A DNA stretch of 54,210 nucleotides from an uncultured Collinsella sp. GTDB lineage: Bacteria; Actinomycetota; Coriobacteriia; Coriobacteriales; Coriobacteriaceae. Location of the stretch: NCBI GenBank assembly GCA_900542165.1, contig UQMM01000013.1, forward strand, positions 1 to 54,210. The letters are read 5' to 3'. Below are positions 8,156-16,637 of this stretch, piece after piece. Position 1 is the first letter of the stretch, and each line of letters opens with the position of its first letter. A program made the translations under genes and the position numbers. Below the pieces are notes generated by a model, which saw only the letters and a program-made list of their open reading frames with translations, ran no database searches and had not been told where the DNA came from.

Positions 8156-8733
8156 TTTTGGCTTCGCAATCACCGCGCCGCATCGACTTGATGCGCGAGG
8201 CGGGCTATGACATTCGCATCATTCCTGCCGATATCGACGAAACGCCGTTTGATGGCGAGGCCCCGCTTACGCTCGTTGAACGCTTAGCACGCGCAAAAGC
8301 CGCCGCCGTTGCCGCCGAGCATGCCGAGCCCAATGAGCTGACGGTCGCGGCCGACACCATCGTCACCTTTGACGGCAAGATTCTGGGCAAGCCGGCAACC
8401 GAGGACGAGGCGCGCACCATGCTCCGTGAGCTTTCGGGCCGCACGCACCAGGTCGCAACCGGCGTCTGCATCGTTAAGGCAGGCGATACGGCCGCCCCGC
8501 ATGCCGCCGAGAGCCTGTCCTTTGTCGATGTGGCCGACGTGACGTTCTACGAGCTCACCGACGAGCAGATCGAGCACTACGTCGCCTCGGGTGAGCCCAT
8601 GGACAAGGCCGGCGCCTACGGCATTCAGGGCACAGGAGGACGCATGCTCGTGCACGATATTTCGGGCGACTTCTATAACGTGGTGGGCCTACCCATCGCC
8701 CGCGTCGCGCGCGCGATTCAAAAACTCTCGTAA
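8152..8733 (+). CDS. maf: Maf-like nucleoside triphosphate pyrophosphatase
   Basis: Hydrolyses non-canonical or surplus nucleoside triphosphates to monophosphates, a house-cleaning role. The 193-residue protein begins with the Maf signature ILASQSPRR and contains ADTIV, LGKPAT, SGRTHQVATGV and the C-terminal KAGAYGIQG block that is typical of the dTTP/UTP-type subgroup. Its start codon overlaps the stop of the DJ-1 gene by four bases, giving a two-gene unit. The length is normal. Confidence 0.93.
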   Translation: MILASQSPRRIDLMREAGYDIRIIPADIDETPFDGEAPLTLVERLARAKAAAVAAEHAEPNELTVAADTIVTFDGKILGKPATEDEARTMLRELSGRTHQVATGVCIVKAGDTAAPHAAESLSFVDVADVTFYELTDEQIEHYVASGEPMDKAGAYGIQGTGGRMLVHDISGDFYNVVGLPIARVARAIQKLS

Positions 8734-8834
8734 TTGCATCTGGCGCTGGGTATCCCCCGGCGCCTACAATTTTGGCGTACCGTACGGATCCCGACCGGGC
8801 ACAAGGCGCGGCGGAAAACCGATAGGAGTTAAAC

Positions 8835-9836
8835 ATGGATACACTGCTCGAGGCCATTGACGTCTGCGATGTCGATGGCTTTTGCTATGGCAACTATACG
8901 GACGAGGAGGCCGGCACCGGTTGCACCGTAATCGTGGCACCCGAGGGCGCCACCGGCGGCGTTGACGTTCGCGGCGGTGCTCCAGCATCGCGCGAAACCG
9001 ACCTGCTGCGACCCGAGAACACCGTCGACAAGGCCCACGCCGTCTGCCTTTCGGGTGGATCGGCCTTTGGCCTCGAGGCTGCAAGCGGCGTCGCTCGCGA
9101 GCTTGAGAGCCGCGGCATCGGCCTTCCCGTCGGCCCCACGCAGGTGCCTATCGTGTGCTCCAGCTGTATCTTCGACCTTGCCTTTGGTAACCCCACCGTG
9201 CGCCCCGACATTGAGGCCGGCATCGCCGCCGTGCGCGAAGCACTCGACCACACCCCCACCAAGCTCGAACAGGGCAACGTAGGCGCCGGCACGGGCGCTA
9301 CCGTGGGTAAGCTCATGGGGCCTGCCACCTGCATGAAGGCCGGCCTTGGAACTGCTGCCGTGGCGCTCGGCCCCGTCAAGGTGGGCGCCGTGGTCTCGGT
9401 CAACGCCTGCGGCAACGTCGTCGACCCCTTCACCGGCGAGTGGGTCGCCGGTATGCGCGCCGCAGCCGATAGCGACCAGATCGTCGACATGGAACTCGCA
9501 GCCTTTGCCGCCGCCGGATCCATGCAGATGCCGCTCGACCGCACCAACACCACCATCAGCTGCATCGTCACAAACGTGGAACTCACTAAGGCACAAGCCA
9601 CCAAGGTCTCCCAGATGGCCGCAGACGCCTACGCACACGCCATCCGTCCCACGCACACCACCAACGACGGCGACACCATCTACACCCTCGCCAGCGGCAA
9701 ACTGGGCGCCCAGGCAAGCGCCGCCGTTCCCCTAGACCTGCTGGGCATGCTCGCAGTAAGGGCCCTGGAAACTGCCATCGTAAACGGAGCCAAAACCGCC
9801 AAAACCTCCCACGGCATCCCCGGCGCCGCGAAGTAA
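8835..9836 (+). CDS. P1 family peptidase (DmpA / D-esterase type)
   Basis: A 333-residue Ntn-hydrolase-like aminopeptidase of family P1 (S58). Typical blocks are AVCLSGGSAFGLEAASGV, the GNVGAGTGATVGK segment that holds the auto-processing and nucleophile site, and a conserved VNACGNVVDP. Enzymes of this family self-cleave into two chains and release N-terminal residues or hydrolyse D-amino-acid esters; the physiological substrate is unclear. ATAGGAG lies six nucleotides ahead of the ATG at 8835. The gene stands alone and is followed by the palindromic region. Confidence 0.9.
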   Translation: MDTLLEAIDVCDVDGFCYGNYTDEEAGTGCTVIVAPEGATGGVDVRGGAPASRETDLLRPENTVDKAHAVCLSGGSAFGLEAASGVARELESRGIGLPVGPTQVPIVCSSCIFDLAFGNPTVRPDIEAGIAAVREALDHTPTKLEQGNVGAGTGATVGKLMGPATCMKAGLGTAAVALGPVKVGAVVSVNACGNVVDPFTGEWVAGMRAAADSDQIVDMELAAFAAAGSMQMPLDRTNTTISCIVTNVELTKAQATKVSQMAADAYAHAIRPTHTTNDGDTIYTLASGKLGAQASAAVPLDLLGMLAVRALETAIVNGAKTAKTSHGIPGAAK

Positions 9837-9848
9837 CCTAACCTGACC

Positions 9849-9973
9849 GGTTGCCCGGTGGGGCTTGGTTATGTTTGCTGCTCTACAGTCCTGGCTCGCA
9901 CGAAGAGCACATTAAGTGCTCTTCGGCTCGTGCGGAACTCGCGACAAACATAACCAAGCCCCACCGGGCAACC
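9849..9973. repeat. Nested palindromic element 1
   Basis: A 125-bp element with perfect 29-bp outer inverted arms (9849-9877 and 9945-9973) around a 67-bp core. The core holds an inner hairpin CGAAGAGCAC-ATTAA-GTGCTCTTCG flanked by GCACG/CGTGC. Its core is closely similar to the reverse complement of the core of element 2, although the outer arms differ in sequence. It lies between convergent genes, so it may terminate both, but there is no T tract. Confidence 0.85.
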
Positions 9974-10020
9974 TACCAACCAGATTCTTTTCAGCCCAGG
10001 CCCCTGTGTACCGCGCGTCG

Positions 10021-10044
10021 AAGATCTTCAAATTCAACTAGCTG
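10021..10044 (+). repeat. Inverted copy of the glycosyltransferase 3' end
   Basis: These 24 bases are the reverse complement, with one mismatch, of 10205-10228, which covers the last codons and stop of the glycosyltransferase gene. The pair of inverted copies brackets palindromic element 2. This looks like a local inverted duplication. Confidence 0.8.
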
Positions 10045-10065
10045 ACAATCGATTCTTATAGCAGA

Positions 10066-10175
10066 GGCCCCTTGGCCTTTAGTTTGATACAAGTTCCGCA
10101 CGAGCCGGAAAGCACTTAATGTGCTTTCCGTGCGAGCAGGACTGTTCGCAGTAGCAAACTAAAGGCCAAGGGGCC
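10066..10175. repeat. Nested palindromic element 2
   Basis: A 110-bp element with perfect 21-bp outer arms (10066-10086 and 10155-10175) and an inner hairpin GGAAAGCAC-TTAAT-GTGCTTTCC. Its core is in opposite orientation to that of element 1. The inner stems differ at two positions by paired substitutions that keep base-pairing. Confidence 0.85.
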
Positions 10176-10207
10176 CAGTCAACCTATCAGCAGCGATTAC
10201 TCAGCAG

Positions 10208-11239
10208 CTAGTTGAATTTAAAGATCTTTGAGGCAAGACGGTATAGGCCGAGTGTAGTTTTGTCTCCGGCCCGTCCGCGCAGATTGGTGAAGAACCCGAC
10301 CACGCCGTAGCGGGCACGACGATACATGCGCTCGTCGTAGGCCTTCAAATCATTCCACAGCGTCTTTAGGCGCTCGTCGGCGCAATCTTCCTCGGAAAGC
10401 TTGGTAAGCACCGAGCAGATCGCCATCATCATGGTGAAGTAGCCCATCATGTACGAACGCAGGCGCGACGACTCAACATCGCTGTACAGGTGGTACGACT
10501 CCATCATGATACGCGTAACACGGAACTGCTGGTCCAGACGCTTGACCATCGTTGCCTCGTTGACGCTCTGACCTTCGCGGCCGATAAAGTAGCGGTAGAG
10601 GTCGATGTCGGCGTAGTACATGGTCTTGCAACGCGGCAGTGGCACGTAGGCGTAGATGTTGTCCACATAGAACGTGTGCGGCGGCATGGGAAGGTTGGAC
10701 TCGCGCAGCACATCCGTGCGATAGCACAGGCTGTGCATGAGTAGGTTCTGGTCCAGGCGGAAATGACCGATCTGATCCCAGGAAAAGATCTTTTTGCGCG
10801 GCAGGGCAAATTTGTAGCCAATAGCGGTATGCGTGCCCTCGTAAACCTTCTCGTACACGTAGTTCGAGATAAACAGGTCAGCGCGCTGATCGCGCTCTTC
10901 AAAGCCACGCAGAATCGACAGCATAGTCGAAAGAGCCGCAGCGTCGAGCCAGTCATCCGAGTCGACAACCTTGTAGTAGGTGCCCTGCGCCTCGCGCAGA
11001 CCCGAAAGGACGGCAATACCGTGACCGCCATTCTCCTGGTGCACCGCGCGGATGATTCCAGGATAACGGGCCTCCCACTCGTCGGCCTTGGCGGCCGTCT
11101 CGTCCTTGGAGCCGTCGTCCACCACGATAATCTCGATATCGGTGGCGTAATTGCTCCCCTCCAAGATGGAGGTGATGCAATGGTCCATGTCCTTGGCGGC
11201 GTTATACGAGGGAATACCGAATGTTATGACTTTATGCAT
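10208..11239 (-). CDS. Family 2 glycosyltransferase
   Basis: A 343-residue GT-A enzyme. The N terminus has the family pattern TFGIPSYNAAKDM, the nucleotide-binding VVDDGSKDET and the metal-binding VVDSDDWLD. The C-terminal third is basic and lacks clear membrane spans. The ATG at 11239 overlaps the stop of the mutase gene by eight bases, so translation is coupled. Since the partner makes UDP-galactofuranose, a galactofuranosyltransferase role in a surface glycan is a reasonable inference. The last codons are duplicated in inverted form at 10021-10044. Confidence 0.85.
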   Translation of the reverse strand: MHKVITFGIPSYNAAKDMDHCITSILEGSNYATDIEIIVVDDGSKDETAAKADEWEARYPGIIRAVHQENGGHGIAVLSGLREAQGTYYKVVDSDDWLDAAALSTMLSILRGFEERDQRADLFISNYVYEKVYEGTHTAIGYKFALPRKKIFSWDQIGHFRLDQNLLMHSLCYRTDVLRESNLPMPPHTFYVDNIYAYVPLPRCKTMYYADIDLYRYFIGREGQSVNEATMVKRLDQQFRVTRIMMESYHLYSDVESSRLRSYMMGYFTMMMAICSVLTKLSEEDCADERLKTLWNDLKAYDERMYRRARYGVVGFFTNLRGRAGDKTTLGLYRLASKIFKFN

Positions 11240-12434
11240 GGCAGGCGATAATCTCATCCGAAAGATCGAGGGCGGAATTGGTCACAGCGTCCATATCGTA
11301 GTAACGATACTCGGCCAGACGACCCACCGGGTGGAAGTTCGTCAGGTTCTGGACGCGCTCAAGATAGCGCTCATAGAGCTCACGGTTCTCGGGCTCAAGA
11401 ATGGCGTAGTACGGCGTCTCGTCCGAGCCGGGCGTATAGGCCTTAGAGTACTCCTTCATGATGGTGGTCTTGCCGGGCAGGACCTGACCGGTCATGTTCT
11501 TGAACTCGGTGATACGCGTGTAGTCCTCGCTCGTGGTGTAGTTGACGGTGCCCACGGGCTGGAACTGGTCCATATCGAGCGTCTCGAACTTCATATCGAG
11601 CGTGCGGTACGGCAACGCACCCAAGTCGAGGTTGAACAGCTCATCGAGCGGACCGGTATAGACAATCTCGCCGCCGTAGACCTTGCCGTCGATCTTGACG
11701 GTAGTCTCGTCGATTTCAAAGAGGTCACGGGCGTCCACGTCGCAGAACACGTCGATCAGGTCGTGGTCGAGCATGTGCTCAAAGAGCGCCGCGTAGCCCT
11801 CCTGCGGCATGCCCTGGAAGGGAGCTTGCGGGAAGTAGCGGTCATCATCGCCCACAAAGACGGGAACGCGGCCGGTGATCGAGGGATCGATCTGATCGGG
11901 CGTCTGGCCCCACTGCTTCATGGTGTAATGCAAAAAGACGTTCTCGTAGACGTAATCGGCGACCTCGGCCAAGTCGGGGTCGTTCTTCTTACGCAGCTCC
12001 ATAATGGGCACCTTGACATCCTTGCCAAAGGTCTCCACGAGCTTCTGATACAGCTCCTCGCCGCGCTCGTCACCAAAGGCGAGCTTGAGACTCGCATGGT
12101 TGAAGGGCACGGGCATAAGGGTACCGTTGATGTTGGCGAGCACCTTGTGCTGATAATCCGTCCACTTGGTAAAGCGCGACAGGAAATTGTGCACGCGCTC
12201 GTTAAAGGTGTGATAGATATGCGGACCGTACTCGTGGATCAGGATTCCGGCCTCGTCAGTGCAGTCATAGGCATTGCCCGCAATGTGGCTACGGCGCTCC
12301 AAAACGGCAACACGATAGCCGATGGTCTCGGCAAGACGGCGGGCGCAAACGGCACCGGCATATCCAGCACCGACGACAATCATGTCGTACGCGCCGGCGT
12401 TAAAGCCTTCAGGCAGGCCTGAGGTAATCTGCAT
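11232..12434 (-). CDS. glf: UDP-galactopyranose mutase
   Basis: FAD enzyme that interconverts UDP-galactopyranose and UDP-galactofuranose, the donor for galactofuranose in cell-surface polysaccharides. The 400-residue product has the dinucleotide-binding motif VVGAGYAGAVCARRLAE near residue 20, the GNAYD and HEYGPHIYHT blocks and the MKQWG segment of the family. AAGGAG lies six nucleotides ahead of the ATG at 12434. It forms an operon with the overlapping glycosyltransferase. Other capsule genes are absent from the window. Confidence 0.96.
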   Translation of the reverse strand: MQITSGLPEGFNAGAYDMIVVGAGYAGAVCARRLAETIGYRVAVLERRSHIAGNAYDCTDEAGILIHEYGPHIYHTFNERVHNFLSRFTKWTDYQHKVLANINGTLMPVPFNHASLKLAFGDERGEELYQKLVETFGKDVKVPIMELRKKNDPDLAEVADYVYENVFLHYTMKQWGQTPDQIDPSITGRVPVFVGDDDRYFPQAPFQGMPQEGYAALFEHMLDHDLIDVFCDVDARDLFEIDETTVKIDGKVYGGEIVYTGPLDELFNLDLGALPYRTLDMKFETLDMDQFQPVGTVNYTTSEDYTRITEFKNMTGQVLPGKTTIMKEYSKAYTPGSDETPYYAILEPENRELYERYLERVQNLTNFHPVGRLAEYRYYDMDAVTNSALDLSDEIIACHA

Positions 12435-12504
12435 CGATACTCCTTGTCAAAAGCCACGGGCTCGTTAGCTGGGCTTTTCTCGAACATTCTTCGAGACATA
12501 TTTA

Positions 12505-12545
12505 TCAGAGCGATTATAGCGCTAATGCGTCCTATAATGAGCTTG
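12505..12545. promoter_or_regulatory. Divergent -10 boxes for glf and pta
   Basis: A perfect TATAAT reads on the plus strand at 12533-12538 (toward pta) and another on the minus strand at 12513-12518 (toward glf). The -35 boxes are poor in both directions. The 15 bp between the hexamers means the two promoters must compete for polymerase. Confidence 0.5.
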
Positions 12546-12591
12546 CCACACAAGGAAAGCTCAAGCATCGCGGCGTACATAATTGAAAGGT

Positions 12592-12612
12592 AAACCCGCT
12601 AGCAGCGGGTTT
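12592..12612 (+). other. Leader hairpin upstream of pta
   Basis: A 9-bp stem (AAACCCGCT with AGCGGGTTT) with a three-base loop is followed by a short TTATT. It lies in the pta leader, so it could act as a weak attenuator or simply stabilise the 5' end. Confidence 0.4.
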
Positions 12613-12665
12613 ATTCGTGAACAGCCGGGCGCCTGGAGCTTAGCGAAACGCTTGTAAGGAGTAAC

Positions 12666-13646
12666 ATGAGCGATTTCCTTAACCGTATGAAGTCTGCCGC
12701 CAAGGCCGACCTTAAGACGATCGTCCTGCCCGAGGGCGAGGATCCGCGCACCATCGTCGCGGCCACCAAGATCATCGAGGAGGACCTGGCAAAGATCGTC
12801 ATCCTGGGCAACCCCGACGAGATCGACGTTCCCGGCGCCACCGTCATCGACCCGCGCAATGCCGAGAAGCACGAGGAGTACGCGCAGAAGTTTGCCGAGC
12901 TCCGCGCCAAGAAGGGCGTTACCATCGAGCAGGCTCGCGCCCAGGTGATGGACGCCACCTACTTTGGCACCATGATGGTCAAGATGGGCGATGCCGACGG
13001 CCTGGTCTCCGGCGCCTGCCACTCCACCGCCGACACCCTGCGCCCTGCGCTTCAGATCCTCAAGACCGCCCCGGGCACCAAGCTGGTCTCGGCCTTCTTC
13101 GTGATGTGCACCGACACCCCGCAGTTCGGTACCGACGGCACGCTGATCTTCGCCGACTGCGGCCTCAACATCAACCCGTCCTCCGACGAGCTCTCCGAGA
13201 TCGCCATCGCCTCGGCCCACTCCTGGTCCACCTTCATGGGCAACGTTGAGCCGCACGTGGCCATGCTCTCCTACTCCACCATGGGCTCCGCCGGTGGCGA
13301 GGTCGCAAAGAAGGTCCAGGAGGCCGTGAAGTTCTGCAAGGAGAAGGCTCCCGAGCTCGCCATCGACGGCGACCTGCAGCTCGACGCCGCCATCGTCCCC
13401 ACCGTCGCCCAGCTCAAGGCCCCCGGCTCCTCCGTCGCCGGTAAGGCCAACGTGCTCGTGTTCCCCGACCTCGAGGCCGGCAACATCGGCTACAAGCTGG
13501 TCCAGCGCTTCGCCGGTGCTGACGCCTACGGCCCCATCCTGCAGGGCATCGCCAAGCCGGTTAACGACCTGTCGCGCGGCTGCTCTGCCGACGACATCGT
13601 GGGTGTCGTGGCCATCACCGCCGTCCAGGCTCAGATGGCTGAGTAG
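12666..13646 (+). CDS. pta: Phosphate acetyltransferase
   Basis: Exchanges acetyl-CoA and phosphate for acetyl-phosphate and CoA, feeding acetate kinase for ATP synthesis in fermentation. The 326-residue short-form enzyme has the typical VLPEGEDPRT start block, SGACHSTADTLRPALQ and the C-terminal QGIAKPVNDLSRGC motif. TAAGGAG precedes the ATG by five nucleotides. Unusually, its partner kinase genes lie on the opposite strand, convergent with it, rather than in an operon. Strong GC-ending codon bias suggests high expression. Confidence 0.96.
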   Translation: MSDFLNRMKSAAKADLKTIVLPEGEDPRTIVAATKIIEEDLAKIVILGNPDEIDVPGATVIDPRNAEKHEEYAQKFAELRAKKGVTIEQARAQVMDATYFGTMMVKMGDADGLVSGACHSTADTLRPALQILKTAPGTKLVSAFFVMCTDTPQFGTDGTLIFADCGLNINPSSDELSEIAIASAHSWSTFMGNVEPHVAMLSYSTMGSAGGEVAKKVQEAVKFCKEKAPELAIDGDLQLDAAIVPTVAQLKAPGSSVAGKANVLVFPDLEAGNIGYKLVQRFAGADAYGPILQGIAKPVNDLSRGCSADDIVGVVAITAVQAQMAE

Positions 13647-13661
13647 CGAACATATCCCCTC

Positions 13662-13788
13662 GGGACCCTACAGGGTAAAGCTCTGAAAACGTCCTCGGAC
13701 ATGTCGGAAGCCCCCGCTGCGCACTACGTGCGGCGGGGGCTTCCTCCGTCCTGTGGAATATTTTCAGAGCTTTACCCTGTAGGGTCCC
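13662..13788. repeat. Nested palindromic element 3
   Basis: A 127-bp element with perfect 28-bp outer arms (13662-13689 and 13761-13788) around a core that contains a 12-bp GC-rich hairpin (GGAAGCCCCCGC and its complement). The architecture matches elements 1 and 2, but the sequence does not. It follows the pta stop and lies between convergent genes. Confidence 0.85.
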
Positions 13789-13938
13789 TGCCGTCACGTG
13801 GCAGTCAGGGTATCTGGAGTGGACGGCGGCTTGGCTACGAGCTGAGGCTGAAGATCTGGATGGCCGGGTGCCGTTGCTGGGAGTGCAGGCGTTACTGGCG
13901 ATGGTCACTTTGGGACTGGTATTTCCGCCTGCTAGCAA

Positions 13939-13972
13939 AAAGGCCTCCGGAGCTGTTGCTCTGGAGGCCTTT
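13939..13972. terminator. Bidirectional terminator after ackA copy 1
   Basis: A 15-bp stem with one mismatch (AAAGGCCTCC start) is flanked by A residues on one side and T residues on the other. It lies 23 bp beyond the ackA stop on the minus strand. Confidence 0.75.
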
Positions 13973-13994
13973 CGTTTACTTGCAAATGCGCGCG

Positions 13995-15173
13995 TTAGTT
14001 GTTCTTGGTCAGGCGCTCGACGTCGTGGGCGATCATGTATTCCTCGTCGGTGGGGATGACCATGACCGTAACGGCTGAACCGGCGGCGCTGATGACCTGC
14101 GGGCCGTTGCCCACGGCCTCGCGGTTCTTATTGTTGTCGATGCGTACGCCCAGCCACTCAAAGCAGTCGCAGAAGGCCTTGCGGATCGACCAGTCGTTCT
14201 CGCCGATGCCGGCGGTAAAGGTGATGGTGTCCACGCCCGCCATGGAAGCGATCATGGAGCCAGCCTGCTGCATGGCCTTGTAGGCGAACATATCGAAGGC
14301 GAGCAGGCAGCGCTCGTCGCCCTCGGAGGCGCGTGTACGGATGTCGCGGGCGTCGTTGGAGATGCCCGAGATGGCAAGCAGACCAGACTGCTTGTTCATC
14401 ATGTCATCGACTTCCTGATAGCTGTAGCCGCCCTCGCGCTGGAGGTAGCACACGGTGGCCGGATCAATGGAACCGCAGCGAGTGCCCATCATCAGGCCGT
14501 CGAGCGGCGTGAGGCCCATCGTGGTGTCGCGGCACACGCCGTCCTCGATAGCAGCGAGCGAAGCACCGTTACCCAAGTGGCACGAAAGCAGACGGTGGCA
14601 GCGCGAACCCAGGATCTCCTTGGCCATCATCCACTCATAGCGGTGGCTCGTGCCGTGGGCGCCGTACTTGCGCACGTGGTACTTGTCGCACACGTCCTTG
14701 GGCAGCGCGTAGGTATAGGCGACCTCGGGCATGGTCATATGGAACGAGGTATCGAAGACCGCCACGTTGGGCAGCTTCGGATACTTCTCACGGCAATACT
14801 CAATCGCCGCGGCCTCGCCGTAGTTGTGCAGCGGGGCGAGCGGGGCCACCTCGAGAATCTTGGCCATAACCTCGTCGTCGACAACTGCGGAATCATCGAA
14901 GTGCCAGCCGCCCTGAACGATACGATGACCAATGCCATCAATCGTAAAGTCGGTCTTCTCGAGCTCCTCGAGCACACGAGCGATAGCAGAGCGATGATCG
15001 GGGAAAGGGACCTCCTCGGTCTGCTTGGCGCCACCGTTCTCGGAGTGGCCAAAGATGCCCATGTCCGAACCGATACGTTCGCAGTTGCCCTTGGCGAAAA
15101 CCTCGCGGGTATCGGTATCCAAAAGCTGATATTTAAGGCTTGAGCTGCCGGCGTTGACAACAAGTACGTTCAT
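13995..15173 (-). CDS. ackA: Acetate kinase, paralogue 1
   Basis: Transfers phosphate from acetyl-phosphate to ADP, giving acetate and ATP. The 392-residue ASKHA-fold enzyme opens with VLVVNAGSSSLKYQL and has GHRIVQGG, the DTSFHM and HGTSHRY blocks, CHLGNGAS and TAGIGEN, all diagnostic. AAAGGAG precedes the ATG. It lies directly downstream of a second acetate kinase on the same strand, separated by a 164-bp gap with a terminator, so the two are probably transcribed separately. Confidence 0.96.
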   Translation of the reverse strand: MNVLVVNAGSSSLKYQLLDTDTREVFAKGNCERIGSDMGIFGHSENGGAKQTEEVPFPDHRSAIARVLEELEKTDFTIDGIGHRIVQGGWHFDDSAVVDDEVMAKILEVAPLAPLHNYGEAAAIEYCREKYPKLPNVAVFDTSFHMTMPEVAYTYALPKDVCDKYHVRKYGAHGTSHRYEWMMAKEILGSRCHRLLSCHLGNGASLAAIEDGVCRDTTMGLTPLDGLMMGTRCGSIDPATVCYLQREGGYSYQEVDDMMNKQSGLLAISGISNDARDIRTRASEGDERCLLAFDMFAYKAMQQAGSMIASMAGVDTITFTAGIGENDWSIRKAFCDCFEWLGVRIDNNKNREAVGNGPQVISAAGSAVTVMVIPTDEEYMIAHDVERLTKNN

Positions 15174-15289
15174 GAGACTCCTTTGCAGTGCAATACGGTC
15201 GACGCAGACCCCTTAAGGCGGCCGCATTTTAATAAGAAGTTATCACAACTTGATAAATAGCTATCAAGCATATCGCCCAACGAGCACAA

Positions 15290-15326
15290 AAGAGGGGCCG
15301 AACGGCGCTCGGTCGTCCAGCCCCTC
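15290..15326 (-). terminator. Terminator between the two ackA genes
   Basis: A GAGGGGC/GCCCCTC stem with an inner paired loop is followed by TTTTG on the minus strand, just past the stop of ackA copy 2. Confidence 0.65.
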
Positions 15327-15337
15327 CCCTCTTGCAA

Positions 15338-16516
15338 TTACTTGCCGTTGACGATGCGCTCGACGTCGGAAGCGATCATGAACTCCTCGTCCGTGGGGAT
15401 GACGAAAATCTTGACCTTGGAATCCTTGGCGGACAGGCACCAAGCGCCGTCGCCGCGCAGGGCGTTGCGGGCATGGTCCATCTTGACGCCCATAAAGGCC
15501 AGACGGTCGGCCACGCCAGCGCGGACAGCCGGAGCGTGCTCGCCGATGCCGGCGGTAAAGACCAGGGTGTCCATGCCGCACATGGAAGCAGCCATCTCGG
15601 CAGCCTTGGCGGCAATCTTGTAGACAAACATGTCGAAGGCGAGCTGAGCATCGGGGTCACCAGCGGCGGCGAGCTCCTCGACGTTGCGGCAGTCGTTGGT
15701 CTTGCCGCCGGTCACAGCCAAAAGGCCGGACTTCTTGTTCATCATCTCGTCGACCTCGTCGAAGGTGTAGCCACCCTCGCGCTGCAGGTAGCACACGGTA
15801 GCCGGGTCGATGGAGCCGCAGCGGGTGCCCATCATGACGCCATCGAGCGGGGTGAGGCCCATGGTGGTGTCCATGCACTTGCCGTCCTCGATAGCGCACA
15901 GGGAAGCGCCGGAGCCGATATGGCACACGACGACCTTGCGGGCCTCGCCGTTGGTCATCTCGGCGACCTTCTTGGAGATGTAACGGTAGCTGGTGCCGTG
16001 GGCGCCGTACTTACGGATGTGCAGCTTGTCGCAAACGTCCTTGGGTAGAGCGTAAGTCTTGGCGACCTCGGGCATGTTGAAGTGGAAAGCGGTGTCATAG
16101 ACCGTGACGTTGGGCAGGTCGGGATACTGCTCCAGGCAGAACTCGATAACGTTGGCCTCGGGGTTGTTGTGGAGCGGCGCCAGCGGGGCGACCTCGCGGA
16201 TCTTAGCGAGAACGTCCTCGTCGACGAGGGAGGAATCGCCAAAGTACCAACCGCCCTGAACGATGCGATGGCCGATGCCCTCGATCTTGACGCCGTTGGC
16301 CTCGAGGTCCTTCAGGACGACCTCGATGGCGACCTTGTGGTCGGGGAACTCGACGTTCTCGGTCACCTTCTTGGAACCGTTAGCAGCGTGGGTGAAGGTA
16401 CCGCCGGTAAAGCAGACGCGCTCGCAGGAGCCCTTTGCGGACACCTTGTGGGACTTGGTGTCGATGACCTGATACTTAAGGGTCGAAGATCCCGCGTTGA
16501 CGACCAGAACGTTCAT
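15338..16516 (-). CDS. ackA: Acetate kinase, paralogue 2
   Basis: Second full-length 392-residue acetate kinase, with VLVVNAGSSTLKYQV, GHRIVQGGWYF, DTAFHF, HGTSYRY, CHIGSGAS and TAGIGEH. The two paralogues have the same length and align without obvious gaps, but differ at many positions, so the duplication is not recent. One could prefer propionate or butyrate, or serve in another growth condition; this cannot be told from the motifs. GGGAG lies ahead of the ATG at 16516. Confidence 0.95.
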   Translation of the reverse strand: MNVLVVNAGSSTLKYQVIDTKSHKVSAKGSCERVCFTGGTFTHAANGSKKVTENVEFPDHKVAIEVVLKDLEANGVKIEGIGHRIVQGGWYFGDSSLVDEDVLAKIREVAPLAPLHNNPEANVIEFCLEQYPDLPNVTVYDTAFHFNMPEVAKTYALPKDVCDKLHIRKYGAHGTSYRYISKKVAEMTNGEARKVVVCHIGSGASLCAIEDGKCMDTTMGLTPLDGVMMGTRCGSIDPATVCYLQREGGYTFDEVDEMMNKKSGLLAVTGGKTNDCRNVEELAAAGDPDAQLAFDMFVYKIAAKAAEMAASMCGMDTLVFTAGIGEHAPAVRAGVADRLAFMGVKMDHARNALRGDGAWCLSAKDSKVKIFVIPTDEEFMIASDVERIVNGK

Positions 16517-16569
16517 GTGTCTCCCTACTAACAGGCGGTGTGGCGCCGCCAGGTTACATACGCTTCAAT

Positions 16570-16603
16570 AATAAACCCAAACGCCCTCGCGCTCGGGTTT
16601 ATT
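16570..16603 (-). terminator. Terminator of the MFS transporter gene
   Basis: Perfect 9-bp inverted repeat AATAAACCC/GGGTTTATT around a 16-base loop, between the MFS stop and the ackA copy 2 start. Confidence 0.55.
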
Positions 16604-16637
16604 GGCGTTGATATATAAGTTATCGGTGTCTAAATAC

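Noticed and set aside
9851..10045. A short frame across palindromic element 1
   Set aside because: It reads through both arms of a perfect inverted repeat, so coding function is very unlikely.
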